Assembly: GCF_025567095.1 (NCBI RefSeq) | Contig: NZ_JAOQJH010000014.1 | Strand: one strand, 5' to 3' | DNA from: Anthropogastromicrobium aceti | GTDB lineage: Bacteria > Bacillota > Clostridia > Lachnospirales > Lachnospiraceae | DNA: 64,000 nucleotides | Shown: piece by piece, positions 16,767-25,700 of the stretch | Position numbering within the stretch: the first letter of the stretch is position 1 | Layout: each line of letters opens with the position of its first letter | Translations under genes and position numbers: made by a program | Notes under the pieces: generated by a model | Told to the model about the DNA's origin: nothing | Seen by the model: only the letters and a program-made list of their open reading frames with translations | Databases searched by the model: none

Positions 16767-19499
16767 ATGAGAACTGAGGATCTGAGGGTACAGGCACTGA
16801 AAAATCCGCTGGGAATCAACGAAAATCCGGTGTTTTCCTGGCAACTGGTATCGGATAAAAAAGACGAAAAAAATGAAAGACAGACTGCATATCGAATTCT
16901 GGTATCAGAGAGTGAGGCATCGCTTATAAATGAGACAGGGATGCTCTGGGACAGCGGTGTTGTAAAGGAAAGCCGCTGTTTTGGAATTTTGTATCAGGGC
17001 AAAAAGCTACATTCTGCACAGAAAGCGTATTGGAAGGTGATGGTGTGGGATGGAGAAAATCAGGCATCCGTGTGGAGTGAGACGGCATCCTTTGAGACAG
17101 GATTACTTGAGCGCGAGGATTGGAAAGGCATTTGGATTGGACAGGGTGAAGACTATGAAAATCAGGAGTTAGCGCCGGTTTTTGTAGGTGAATTTGAAGT
17201 GGCAGATCTTGAACAAGTAGTATGTGCACGAGCGTATATCAGTGGACTTGGTGTGTTTCTGGCTGATATGAATGGACAGAAGTTATCAGATGCTTTTTTT
17301 GAGCCTGGCGAGTCTGATGCGACAAAGACTGTTTATTATGTGACTTATGACATCACAAATCAACTTGTTTCAGGCACCAATTTTCTTACGATAACGCTGG
17401 GAAATGGTCAGTACACTGGGTACACAATCAATCCGGTTATGGTATATCAAGATGGAACAAAGACAAAATTTGGCCGTTATCAGAAAAATGACAGTTGTTT
17501 TGTTAAGCCGGGAATCTGTGGCAGAAAGAAGTTGATCGCTCAAGTAGAGCTGATCTTAAAGGATGGAACAAGAAAGATTGTTTGCACATCCAATGAAAAC
17601 TGGCTGTGGGTCAATGGACCGACTGTTTTTCAGAACTGGTATGGCGGCGAGGATTACGATGCCTGCTTGGCAGAAGAACTTATAGGAAAGATACCATCAG
17701 AGGAAAATGGCTGGGCCAAAGCAAAGAAAATGCAGTCGCCAAAGGGAGTGCTTATGGCGCGCGAGTGTCCGCCAATTAGGATCGAGGAACGCTTTACCGC
17801 AAAGAGCGTAAAAAAGCTGGGAGAAGGTCATTTCATGGTAGATGTGGGAAAAAATGGAGCTGGTTTTGTGGAGCTTGTGCTACATGGAACAACAAAAGAA
17901 AATCGTGGAAATTGGATTTCTATGTACCCAGCGGAAATGATAAATGAGGCTGACAATGGTGTAGACCAGAGGTCGTGCACGCAGAGTTGGAGTGAGAAGT
18001 TTGACTGTGTGATTCGCGATTCCTATCGAATGGCAGGAACTGGTGAGGAGCGTTGGCATCCGTCCTTTTGCTATCATGGCTTTCAGTATGTGGAGGTCGT
18101 CGGCTTCCCAGGTGAGCTTACGTCAGATCAGATCATCTGCTGTCGTCTTGCAGTAGCAAATGAGAAGCATGGCACTTTTGAAACTTCAAATCAAACTTTA
18201 AATCGTATCTGCGAAATTACAGACCGCTCAATTTCAAGCAACATGTACTGGAGCTTTACCGATTGTCCGCAGATTGAAAAACTCGGCTGGATTGAAACTT
18301 CACATCTGATGTTTGCATCTGTTGCAGATGTGTATGACATTCGCGCATGGATGAAAAAGATTATTCATGATATCTGCGATTCGCAGCTCGATAACGAGCA
18401 GGCTTCGCTTGCAGGAAATAACGAGGAGGGGTTTGTGCCAGGTATCATTCCTGCGTTTTATCGTATCGGAGGACTTTACAAGGATCCAAACTGGAATGGT
18501 GCATGTGTTTTCACACCGTGGGCATATTATCAATATTATGGCGATGAAGCTGTATTGCGTCAGGCATTTCCAGTAATAGAGCGTTACCTAGCCTATTTGG
18601 ATCGCCAGACGACAAATGGTGTCTTGGAAAATTATGCGCAGATGGGCGAATGGGGCGAGTATGGGGAGCATACACCAAATGTGCTGGTCGCTACTTGTGC
18701 ATATTACAGAATGTTCGTGATTGCAAAGCAGATTTGTGAAATTTTAAAAGGGCAGAAAAAACAGAAAGAAAATAAGCTAGATGAGAAAGCAAAATTATAC
18801 GAGGCAAAAGCACAAGCCGTAAGAGACGCATTTTATCACCATCCAGAGTGTTACGATGAGGCAACTGAACAGTTTGGAACAGGCAGTCAGGCAAGCTATG
18901 CGATTGCATTGTTTAGCGGTATGGCAGAGGAGCATGAAGAGCAGGCAGTGAAAGCACTCGTAGAAGCTGTAAAGAAAAATGGTTATCATTTGACGTCAGG
19001 AGAAGTTGGTTTAAAACAGGTATTTACTGCACTGGCAGAGGCAGGCTATAGTGATGTTGTCTATCAGATGGTCATGAATCCAACTGCGCCGAGCTATCGT
19101 GTATTTGCCGATAATGGACTTACCACATTGCCGGAGTATTGGAATTATGAGGAACTTTGGCTTGGTAGTATGGTGCGCTCCCGTAATCATGCGATGATGG
19201 GTCATGTGCGCGAATGGATGACAAGCTTTGTGTTAGGGCTTCGTCCGCAGTCACCAGGATGGACAAAAATGTTAGTGGCACCGTATGCCGTAGCAGAGTT
19301 GACGTATGCGAAGGGGAGTGTTATGACCCCGTGGGGAATTGTAAAGGTGTCATGGAAAAAGGAGAATGAAAGCTTTTTTCTTGCGGCATACATTCCGCTA
19401 GGAATTATTGCTACTGTATGTATGCCAAAAGAATACGGTGGTTCACAGCTTGAGGTTGGAAGTGGCGAGTGGAAGTTTGAGGCTAAGGTAGAAAATTAG
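16767..19499 (+). CDS. GH78-family alpha-L-rhamnosidase-like glycoside hydrolase
   Basis: Cytoplasmic glycosidase of 910 residues from ATG 16767 (after CGGAGG); ATG 16731 is an alternative giving 922. No signal peptide. The N-terminal beta domains (fibronectin-like RTEDLRVQALKNPLGINENP, then the Bac_rhamnosid N domain) precede an alpha/alpha barrel. The barrel shows TDCPQIEKLGWIETSHLM where classical GH78 enzymes have DCPxRDERxGWxGD, and EELWLGSMVRSRNHAMMGHV near the C-terminal end. The altered acidic motif marks a divergent subfamily; rhamnose specificity is likely but not proven. It follows the permeases by 53 bp and probably processes the imported oligosaccharide. Confidence 0.85.
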   Translation: MRTEDLRVQALKNPLGINENPVFSWQLVSDKKDEKNERQTAYRILVSESEASLINETGMLWDSGVVKESRCFGILYQGKKLHSAQKAYWKVMVWDGENQASVWSETASFETGLLEREDWKGIWIGQGEDYENQELAPVFVGEFEVADLEQVVCARAYISGLGVFLADMNGQKLSDAFFEPGESDATKTVYYVTYDITNQLVSGTNFLTITLGNGQYTGYTINPVMVYQDGTKTKFGRYQKNDSCFVKPGICGRKKLIAQVELILKDGTRKIVCTSNENWLWVNGPTVFQNWYGGEDYDACLAEELIGKIPSEENGWAKAKKMQSPKGVLMARECPPIRIEERFTAKSVKKLGEGHFMVDVGKNGAGFVELVLHGTTKENRGNWISMYPAEMINEADNGVDQRSCTQSWSEKFDCVIRDSYRMAGTGEERWHPSFCYHGFQYVEVVGFPGELTSDQIICCRLAVANEKHGTFETSNQTLNRICEITDRSISSNMYWSFTDCPQIEKLGWIETSHLMFASVADVYDIRAWMKKIIHDICDSQLDNEQASLAGNNEEGFVPGIIPAFYRIGGLYKDPNWNGACVFTPWAYYQYYGDEAVLRQAFPVIERYLAYLDRQTTNGVLENYAQMGEWGEYGEHTPNVLVATCAYYRMFVIAKQICEILKGQKKQKENKLDEKAKLYEAKAQAVRDAFYHHPECYDEATEQFGTGSQASYAIALFSGMAEEHEEQAVKALVEAVKKNGYHLTSGEVGLKQVFTALAEAGYSDVVYQMVMNPTAPSYRVFADNGLTTLPEYWNYEELWLGSMVRSRNHAMMGHVREWMTSFVLGLRPQSPGWTKMLVAPYAVAELTYAKGSVMTPWGIVKVSWKKENESFFLAAYIPLGIIATVCMPKEYGGSQLEVGSGEWKFEAKVEN

Positions 19500-19613
19500 A
19501 TCTAAAATTATTGCCCATGAGAAAGTCATTTATCATTATTCGCAGTTAAAAAGTATACAAGTTTTTTAACTAAAATTTGTAGAGTGACAATTTATTCATA
19601 AATGTATTTGAAA

Positions 19614-19660
19614 ATCCGTATATGTTCATAAAAAGATTGATTTTTTGAACATATACGGAT
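19614..19660. promoter_or_regulatory. perfect 15-bp inverted repeat (candidate operator)
   Basis: ATCCGTATATGTTCA (19614-19628) and its exact reverse complement (19646-19660) with a 17-base spacer. The downstream arm fills the space between the -35 and -10 boxes of the promoter at 19637, so bound protein would block RNA polymerase. Autoregulation by the adjacent HTH protein is the simplest reading. Confidence 0.75.
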
Positions 19661-19665
19661 ATACT
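19637..19665 (+). promoter_or_regulatory. promoter of the HTH gene
   Basis: TTGATT (19637-19642) and TATACT (19660-19665) separated by 17 bp, 25 bp upstream of the ATG at 19691. It overlaps the right arm of the inverted repeat. Confidence 0.7.
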
Positions 19666-19690
19666 ATTTTTAAGGGAAAGGAGGCTGCAA

Positions 19691-20425
19691 ATGGAGATTG
19701 AAAGTGAAAAGAAAGATAAGGATATAAATAAAACACAAAATGAACGGGAAATCGAGCGCCTTAACCGCAAATTAAAGCGAGTGATGGAAGAATATGCGAA
19801 GTGTGCAAAAGAAAGAGATGAACTAAGGGCAGCGATTAATGTTGCAAAAAGAAAGAAGGGAAGACCAGGACTAAGTACAGAGAAGAAGGCAAAAATTTGC
19901 ACACTTTATCAGCAGGGAAATTCCATGCGCCAGACTGCGCAAAAGGCAGGAGTGTCGCTTGGTACAGTAAGCAATGTTATAGATGAGGCAAAAAAGTCTT
20001 CAAGAATTGTCTATGTATATATGGATCGTAAAAAACCAGCAACATTGTTGGACATTTATCCAGCAATAAACAGACTGGAAATCTGGAACTTCACAGATGA
20101 TCTGATTAGTCGGGCATTTGGCAGCCGCGAAAAACCTTCGTGGCAAGAATATGAGCAATTTTTAGAGGATCGCTGTATGCCTAGAACACGATACGGAATA
20201 AAAAAGGAACTGGAACATATGGGGCTAGACAGCTACGATCCATTTCAGATTGTGGAGATAACAAAGGGGCGCGTATATGGAGACGGGCAATGGTTAGCGC
20301 GAATGGATCAAAAAGGAATAGATCAAATTGACTGTATTCTGAAAAAAACGTCTAAAAAAACAAAAGAAAAACAGGCGAAAGCACTTCTGGAGTTTATTGA
20401 TTTGTGGAAGGAGGAACAAGAATAA
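19691..20425 (+). CDS. HTH protein with N-terminal coiled coil and uncharacterised C-terminal domain
   Basis: Protein of 244 residues, not assignable to a named family. Residues 1-55 are a charged coiled coil (EREIERLNRKLKRVMEEY). Residues 57-100 form a resolvase/homeodomain-like HTH: KKGRPGLSTEKKAKICTLY and SMRQTAQKAGVSLGTVSNVI. Residues 115-215 are a separate domain with FLEDRCMPRTRYGIKKELE and a conserved-looking Tyr/Gly/Trp segment (VYGDGQWLARM). This part reminds me of the N-terminal recognition segment of HipA-like proteins in Firmicutes (pattern RxxPxxRxxI...L), from memory only. AAAGGAGG precedes the ATG. Monocistronic, with its own promoter and a perfect palindrome upstream. Confidence 0.7.
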   Translation: MEIESEKKDKDINKTQNEREIERLNRKLKRVMEEYAKCAKERDELRAAINVAKRKKGRPGLSTEKKAKICTLYQQGNSMRQTAQKAGVSLGTVSNVIDEAKKSSRIVYVYMDRKKPATLLDIYPAINRLEIWNFTDDLISRAFGSREKPSWQEYEQFLEDRCMPRTRYGIKKELEHMGLDSYDPFQIVEITKGRVYGDGQWLARMDQKGIDQIDCILKKTSKKTKEKQAKALLEFIDLWKEEQE

Positions 20426-20468
20426 AGAAACATCTATTCACAAAAACTGAAAATGTAAAAAAAAACAA

Positions 20469-20497
20469 TTGCATTTTTGAAACAAACGTGTTATATT
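20469..20497 (+). promoter_or_regulatory. promoter of the structured RNA
   Basis: TTGCAT (20469-20474) and TATATT (20492-20497) with 17 bp between them. Transcription should begin near 20503-20505. No open reading frame follows, which supports an RNA gene or leader. Confidence 0.75.
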
Positions 20498-20502
20498 ACA
20501 AA

Positions 20503-20790
20503 TAGCGCGTTTTATTGCGCATGCCTATCCGCATCTAATGATGAGGATTAAGCCCATACGGACAGGCGGGGCAGCTGCCGATTGTGGTTTTTAAACTGCG
20601 TTATTGATTGAGTTAGAAGCTCAAATTTTATAAGTTGACGGGACATGGCACAGTAGTGTGCTCATCCGGTCGAAACATCACTTGTGAAACGGTCAATAAT
20701 AATCGGATGCACATCTGGGCAAAAGCATGCGTGCGAAAAAACGATACATAGGACTTTACGGAACAGGTGATGCAGCCTGTTCCTTTTTTT
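20503..20790 (+). ncRNA. structured non-coding RNA upstream of the polyamine operon
   Basis: About 288 nt bounded by a good promoter and a strong terminator, with no coding capacity. I see a closing helix between GCGCATGC (20517-20524) and GCATGCGT (20725-20732), an internal helix CCTATCCG (20524-20531) with CGGACAGG (20559-20566) having one mismatch, a small CATC/GATG hairpin inside it, and a GGCAGCTGCC palindrome (20570-20579). The interior has apparently ordered single-stranded segments (GTCGAAACATC, GTGAAACGGTC). It does not show RNase P, tmRNA, SRP or simple 6S signatures. A raiA-type motif is one candidate; a covariance search is needed to tell. It could be a trans-acting RNA or a leader of the following operon. 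Confidence 0.65.
20760..20790 (+). terminator. terminator of the structured RNA
   Basis: GGAACAGG and CCTGTTCC pair perfectly around an 8-base loop and are followed by seven T. It ends the RNA 42 bp before the arginine decarboxylase start, so the operon would need read-through, antitermination or its own promoter. Confidence 0.9.
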
Positions 20791-20831
20791 ATAAAAGAAA
20801 CAGGTCATCAAATTGAGAGGACTGTAGGCAA

Positions 20832-22274
20832 ATGGAAAAAGGACAAATGCGCGCGCCAGTTTATGAGGCGCTTGAAAAGCTAAAGAAACGAAGAGTGGTT
20901 CCGTTTGATGTGCCAGGACATAAGAGAGGACGTGGAAACCCGGAATTAGTCGAGCTTCTTGGTGAAAAATGCGTCAGTCTTGATGTCAATTCCATGAAGC
21001 CGCTTGATAATCTGTGTCATCCGGTTTCAGTAATTAAGGAGGCAGAAGAGTTAGCGGCAGAGGCATTTCGTGCCGATCATGCATTTTTTATGGTTGGAGG
21101 AACAACGTCCTCTGTTCAGGGTATGGTGCTTTCTGTCTGCAAGGCAGGAGATGAAATCATTTTACCGAGAAATGTTCATAAGAGTGTAATAAATGCACTT
21201 GTGCTTTGCGGTGCAATTCCAGTATATGTAAATCCGGAGATGGATAATCGTCTGGGAATCTCGCTTGGTATGCAGGTAAGCGAGGTAGAAAAGGCGATTC
21301 TTGAACATCCAAAGGCAGTAGCTGTCCTTGTCAATAATCCGACATACTATGGAATTTGTTCGGATCTTCGTTCCATTGTAAAGGTGGCACATGCACATGG
21401 CATGAAGGTGCTTGTAGATGAGGCACATGGAACGCATCTTTATTTTGGAGAAAATCTTCCAGTTTGTGCGATGGATGCAGGAGCAGATATGGCCTCAGTC
21501 TCCATGCACAAATCAGGCGGAAGCCTGACGCAAAGCTCCATCCTTTTAACGGGAAAGAATGTAAATTGGGAGTATGTCAGTCAGATCATTAACCTGACAC
21601 AGACAACAAGTGCATCATATCTGTTGATGTCAAGCCTTGACATTTCCAGAAGAAATCTGGCACTTCGCGGAAAAGAATCCTTCGCAAAGGTCGCAAAAAT
21701 GGCAGAGTATGCCCGTGATGAAATCAATGCGATTGGCGGCTATTATGCCTACGGCAAGGATTTAATCAATGGAGGAAGCGTTTATGATTTTGATGTCACA
21801 AAGCTTTCTGTTTACACAAGAGATATTGGTCTTGCGGGAATCGAAGTCTATGATTTGCTTCGTGATGAGTATGATATTCAGATTGAGCTTGGTGATATAG
21901 CAAATATTTTAGCTTATATTTCTATCGGAGACCGCATTCAGGATATAGAGCGTCTTGTTGGTGCACTTGCCGATATAAAGCGTTTATATTCAAAGGACCC
22001 GGCTAGTATGTTAAATACAGAGTACATTAATCCGAAGGTACTTGTATCACCGCAGACAGCATTTTATTCAGAAAAGACACGCCTTCCAATTAGAGAGACA
22101 TCTGGCCGTATTTGTGCCGAATTTGTCATGTGTTATCCGCCGGGAATCCCGATTTTGGCACCAGGCGAGCTTATTACAGACGAAATTATTGAATATGTAC
22201 TTTATGCAAAGGAAAAGGGCTGTTCTATGCAGGGAACGGAAGATCCAGCAGTAGAGTATTTAAATGTATTATAA
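20832..22274 (+). CDS. speA: Orn/Lys/Arg decarboxylase family, probable arginine decarboxylase (SpeA type)
   Basis: PLP-dependent fold-I decarboxylase of 480 residues, the short form without the N-terminal wing domain found in inducible enterobacterial enzymes. The PLP lysine is in SVSMHKSGGSLTQ, preceded by VLVDEAHGTHLYF, and VPGHKRGRGNPEL is at the N-terminus. The other genes in the operon (agmatine deiminase and N-carbamoylputrescine amidase) make arginine the logical substrate, giving agmatine. AGAGGA lies upstream of the ATG. Lysine or ornithine activity cannot be excluded from sequence. First gene of a six-gene operon. Confidence 0.9.
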   Translation: MEKGQMRAPVYEALEKLKKRRVVPFDVPGHKRGRGNPELVELLGEKCVSLDVNSMKPLDNLCHPVSVIKEAEELAAEAFRADHAFFMVGGTTSSVQGMVLSVCKAGDEIILPRNVHKSVINALVLCGAIPVYVNPEMDNRLGISLGMQVSEVEKAILEHPKAVAVLVNNPTYYGICSDLRSIVKVAHAHGMKVLVDEAHGTHLYFGENLPVCAMDAGADMASVSMHKSGGSLTQSSILLTGKNVNWEYVSQIINLTQTTSASYLLMSSLDISRRNLALRGKESFAKVAKMAEYARDEINAIGGYYAYGKDLINGGSVYDFDVTKLSVYTRDIGLAGIEVYDLLRDEYDIQIELGDIANILAYISIGDRIQDIERLVGALADIKRLYSKDPASMLNTEYINPKVLVSPQTAFYSEKTRLPIRETSGRICAEFVMCYPPGIPILAPGELITDEIIEYVLYAKEKGCSMQGTEDPAVEYLNVL

Positions 22275-22312
22275 GGCTGCAGAATAAAATGTGGCAGCTG
22301 AAAGGATAAAAA

Positions 22313-23167
22313 ATGGAGCTTTGGTTTTCAGATTATCATACTGACAAGGTAAAAATGTCAGTGAAAGTGGAAAAGCAGCTGTTCGGCGAGCAGACCGATT
22401 TCCAGCGAATAGACGTGTTTGATTCAAAGGAATTTGGACGATTTATCAGCTCCGATGGAAGCATTGTATTTTCCGAGAAGGATGAGTTTGTATATGACGA
22501 GATGATCGTTCATGTGCCTATGGCAGTTCATCCAAATGTGCGCCATGTGCTTGTAATTGGAGGCGGAGATGGAGGCGTAGCAAGAGAGCTTTCTTATTAT
22601 AAAGAGATTGAAGAGATTGATGTTGTTGAGCCAGATGAGGTATTTGTAGATGTCTGCAAGAAGTTTTTCCCAGACAATGCAAGAGGTCTGGATGATCCGC
22701 GTGTGCGCGTCTTTTACGCAGATGGTCTTCGTTTTCTTCGTTCAAAGAATGATCAATATGATCTGATTATAAATGATGCAATTGATCCGTTAGGTCATAC
22801 GGCAGGATTGTTTACGAAGGAATTTTATGGAAATTGCTATCGCGCTTTAAAAGAGGATGGCATCATGGTTTATCAGCATGGAAGTCCATTCTATGATGAA
22901 GATGAGGATACATGCCGCGCAATGCACCGAAAAGCAAGCCACAGCTTTCCAATAAGCAGAGTATATCAGGCACATATTCCAACATGTGCATCAGGTTATT
23001 GGCTGTTTGGATTTACGTCAAAAAAATATCATCCGTTGACAGATTTAAATGTGGAACGCTGGAAGGAGCGCAATATAAAAACGTGGTATTACACCACGAA
23101 TCTGCACAAGGGTGCATTTATGCTTCCTCGATATGTTGAGGATATGTTGGAAGAAGAGGAAAACTAA
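22313..23167 (+). CDS. speE: spermidine synthase-like aminopropyltransferase (SpeE)
   Basis: Class I SAM-fold enzyme of 284 residues. Typical SpeE features are ELWFSDYHTDKVKMSVKVEKQ at the start, the nucleotide motif VLVIGGGDGGVARELSYY, the acidic VDVVEPDEVFVDVCKKFF and the active-site loop YDLIINDAIDPLGHTAGLFT. Known SpeE enzymes transfer an aminopropyl group from decarboxylated SAM to putrescine. No speD is in this operon, while an alternative spermidine route follows. The amine acceptor is therefore uncertain. Confidence 0.9.
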   Translation: MELWFSDYHTDKVKMSVKVEKQLFGEQTDFQRIDVFDSKEFGRFISSDGSIVFSEKDEFVYDEMIVHVPMAVHPNVRHVLVIGGGDGGVARELSYYKEIEEIDVVEPDEVFVDVCKKFFPDNARGLDDPRVRVFYADGLRFLRSKNDQYDLIINDAIDPLGHTAGLFTKEFYGNCYRALKEDGIMVYQHGSPFYDEDEDTCRAMHRKASHSFPISRVYQAHIPTCASGYWLFGFTSKKYHPLTDLNVERWKERNIKTWYYTTNLHKGAFMLPRYVEDMLEEEEN

Positions 23168-23189
23168 TACAAAACAGGAGGACAAAACG

Positions 23190-24449
23190 ATGGGAAGACT
23201 TTTAATTATTGGATGTGGTGGAGTAGCAAGTGTAGCAATTCATAAGTGCTGCCAGAACAGCGACACCTTTACAGAGATCTGCATTGCAAGCCGTACAAAA
23301 TCAAAGTGTGATGCATTAAAGGAAAAGCTTGAGGGTACCACAAAGACTGTAATCACAACAGCACAGGTAGATGCAGACAACGTAGAAGAGTTAAAGGCAT
23401 TAATCAATTCCTATAAGCCACAGGCTGTTTTGAATGTTGCACTTCCTTATCAGGATTTGACCATTATGGATGCATGTCTTGCATGTGGTGTTGACTATAT
23501 TGATACTGCAAACTATGAGCCAGAGGATACAGATGATCCAGAGTGGAGAGCTATTTATGAAAAGCGCTGCAAGGATGAAGGCTTCACTGCTTACTTTGAC
23601 TATTCATGGCAGTGGGCATATAAGGAGCGTTTTGAAAAGGCAGGTTTGACTGCACTTCTTGGAACTGGCTTTGACCCAGGCGTAACAAGTGTTTTCAGTG
23701 CATATGCATTAAAGCACTATTTTGATGAGATCGAGACAATTGATATCTTAGACTGCAACGGTGGCGATCATGGCTATCCGTTTGCAACAAACTTCAATCC
23801 GGAAATCAACTTAAGAGAGGTTTCTGCAAATGGCTCCTACTGGGAGAATGGTCACTGGGTAGAGACAAAGCCGATGGAGATCAAGCGTGTATATGATTTC
23901 CCACAGGTTGGTGAGAAGGATATGTATCTGCTTCATCATGAGGAAATCGAATCTCTTGCAAAGAACATTCCAGGCGTAAAGCGCATTCGTTTCTTTATGA
24001 CATTTGGTCAGAGTTATCTGACTCATATGAAGTGTCTTGAAAATGTTGGTATGCTTTCCACATCACCGATTAACTTTGAAGGAAAAGAGATCGTTCCGAT
24101 TCAGTTCTTAAAGGCATTGCTGCCAGATCCGGCTTCCTTAGGACCAAGAACAGTAGGAAAGACAAATATTGGCTGCATTTATACAGGAACTAAGGATGGA
24201 AAGAAGAAGACCATCTATATCTACAATGTATGTGATCATCAGGAGTGCTACCGCGAGGTAGGTTCCCAGGCAATCTCTTATACAACAGGCGTTCCGGCAA
24301 TGATTGGAACAGCACTTGTCATGGATAAGGTATGGAAAAAGCCAGGTGTATTCAATGTGGAAGAGTTTGATCCGGATCCATACATGGATATGTTAAACCG
24401 CTATGGTCTGCCGTGGGTAGTAGATGAAAATCCGCAGATCGTGGAGTAA
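23190..24449 (+). CDS. carboxynorspermidine/carboxyspermidine synthase (saccharopine dehydrogenase-like)
   Basis: NAD(P)-dependent reductase of 419 residues in the Lys1/saccharopine dehydrogenase fold. The Rossmann motif is LLIIGCGGVASVAIHKC, and the middle has the family's GTGFDPGVTSVFSAYALK and ILDCNGGDHGYPFATNF. It condenses aspartate semialdehyde with putrescine (or diaminopropane) to carboxyspermidine (or carboxynorspermidine). I use ATG 23190 after AGGAGG; an in-frame ATG 78 bp upstream lies in the previous gene. It pairs with the decarboxylase that follows 7 bp downstream. Confidence 0.9.
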   Translation: MGRLLIIGCGGVASVAIHKCCQNSDTFTEICIASRTKSKCDALKEKLEGTTKTVITTAQVDADNVEELKALINSYKPQAVLNVALPYQDLTIMDACLACGVDYIDTANYEPEDTDDPEWRAIYEKRCKDEGFTAYFDYSWQWAYKERFEKAGLTALLGTGFDPGVTSVFSAYALKHYFDEIETIDILDCNGGDHGYPFATNFNPEINLREVSANGSYWENGHWVETKPMEIKRVYDFPQVGEKDMYLLHHEEIESLAKNIPGVKRIRFFMTFGQSYLTHMKCLENVGMLSTSPINFEGKEIVPIQFLKALLPDPASLGPRTVGKTNIGCIYTGTKDGKKKTIYIYNVCDHQECYREVGSQAISYTTGVPAMIGTALVMDKVWKKPGVFNVEEFDPDPYMDMLNRYGLPWVVDENPQIVE

Positions 24450-24456
24450 TGAAGCT

Positions 24457-25608
24457 ATGTGGGAAACAATCAAAACACCAGCCTATGTGGTTGATGAAAA
24501 AAAGCTAAGAGAAAATCTGGAATGTCTGCATCGTGTCGAAGAAGAGACGGGATGCCATATCCTTTTGGCACAGAAAGCTTTTTCAATGTTTCGCGTATAT
24601 CCGCTGATCGGGTCGTACTTAAGTGGTACGACCGCCAGCGGTCTTTATGAGGCAAGGCTTGGATATGAAGAGATGAAAAAAGAAAACCATGTCTTTGCAC
24701 CAGCTTACAAGACAGAGGATATGAAGGAGCTTGTAACGATCTGTGATCATATCATTTTCAATTCCTTTGCGCAGTTTGAAAAGCACAAAGAAATCATTTC
24801 TGCATATAATAACAGTCAGAGAGAAAACGGGAATCGTGTAAGTATCGGAATGCGTGTCAATCCAGAGTTTTCCACACAGGAGGGTCATGCAATATATGAT
24901 CCGTGTGCACCAGGTTCACGTCTTGGTGTAGTGCGCGCAAAATTTCCAGAAACACTTCCAGAAGAAATAGAAGGACTCCATGTGCATACGCTCTGCGAGC
25001 AGGATTCTGATGATTTGGAGGCAACCTTCAACGCTTTTGAAAAGTCTTTTGAACCATATTTAAAGAAGATCAAATGGCTTAATCTCGGAGGCGGTCATCA
25101 TATCACAAGACCAGGCTATGATATTGAACGTTTGATTCGCCTTATAAAGCGAATAAAGGATACCTACCATCTGGAAGTATATCTGGAACCTGGTGAAGCA
25201 ATTGCATTAAACGCAGGTTATCTGATAACAGAGGTTCAGGATATTGTGGACAATGACCTCTCTATTCTGATATTGGATGCATCAGCAGCATGTCATATGC
25301 CGGATGTATTAGAGATGCCGTACCGCCCGCCGCTTCAGGGTGGATATGAAGCTGGTAAGAAGCCTTATACATATCGCCTCTCATCCATGACATGTCTGGC
25401 TGGAGATGTGATTGGTGATTATAGCTTTGATCATGAAATTCATGTGGGAGACCGCCTTGTATTTGAAGATATGGCAATTTATTCCATGGTAAAAAACAAT
25501 ACATTTAATGGAATTGGTCTGCCAGATATTTGCTTGCTTCATGAAGATGGAGCCATCGAGACAGTAAAGCGCTTTGGATATGAAGATTTCAAAAATAGAC
25601 TTTCTTAG
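24457..25608 (+). CDS. nspC: carboxynorspermidine decarboxylase (NspC)
   Basis: PLP decarboxylase of the alanine racemase fold III, 383 residues. Signals are the N-terminal TPAYVVDEKKLREN, the PLP-lysine segment ILLAQKAFSMF, the GLHVHTLCEQ and LNLGGGHHIT motifs, and the C-terminal SSMTCLAGDVIGDY with the catalytic Cys. It decarboxylates carboxyspermidine/carboxynorspermidine to spermidine/norspermidine. ATG 24457 is right after the end of the previous gene, behind GGAG. Together the two enzymes give the decarboxy-SAM-independent route. Confidence 0.93.
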   Translation: MWETIKTPAYVVDEKKLRENLECLHRVEEETGCHILLAQKAFSMFRVYPLIGSYLSGTTASGLYEARLGYEEMKKENHVFAPAYKTEDMKELVTICDHIIFNSFAQFEKHKEIISAYNNSQRENGNRVSIGMRVNPEFSTQEGHAIYDPCAPGSRLGVVRAKFPETLPEEIEGLHVHTLCEQDSDDLEATFNAFEKSFEPYLKKIKWLNLGGGHHITRPGYDIERLIRLIKRIKDTYHLEVYLEPGEAIALNAGYLITEVQDIVDNDLSILILDASAACHMPDVLEMPYRPPLQGGYEAGKKPYTYRLSSMTCLAGDVIGDYSFDHEIHVGDRLVFEDMAIYSMVKNNTFNGIGLPDICLLHEDGAIETVKRFGYEDFKNRLS

Positions 25609-25700
25609 TGGAGTTATGAAACGACATCGGTGTAATGGTTTCGTCAAACATTGACGCGTATAGAATTCATCTAAGAAAGAGGAAGGAATCAGAAATTTAT

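Noticed and set aside
20503..20790. RNase P, tmRNA, SRP RNA or T-box identity for the structured RNA
   Set aside because: None of their conserved core sequences is visible (no GAGGAAAGTCC, no tag frame, no GNAR-loop SRP domain, no TGGN T-box).
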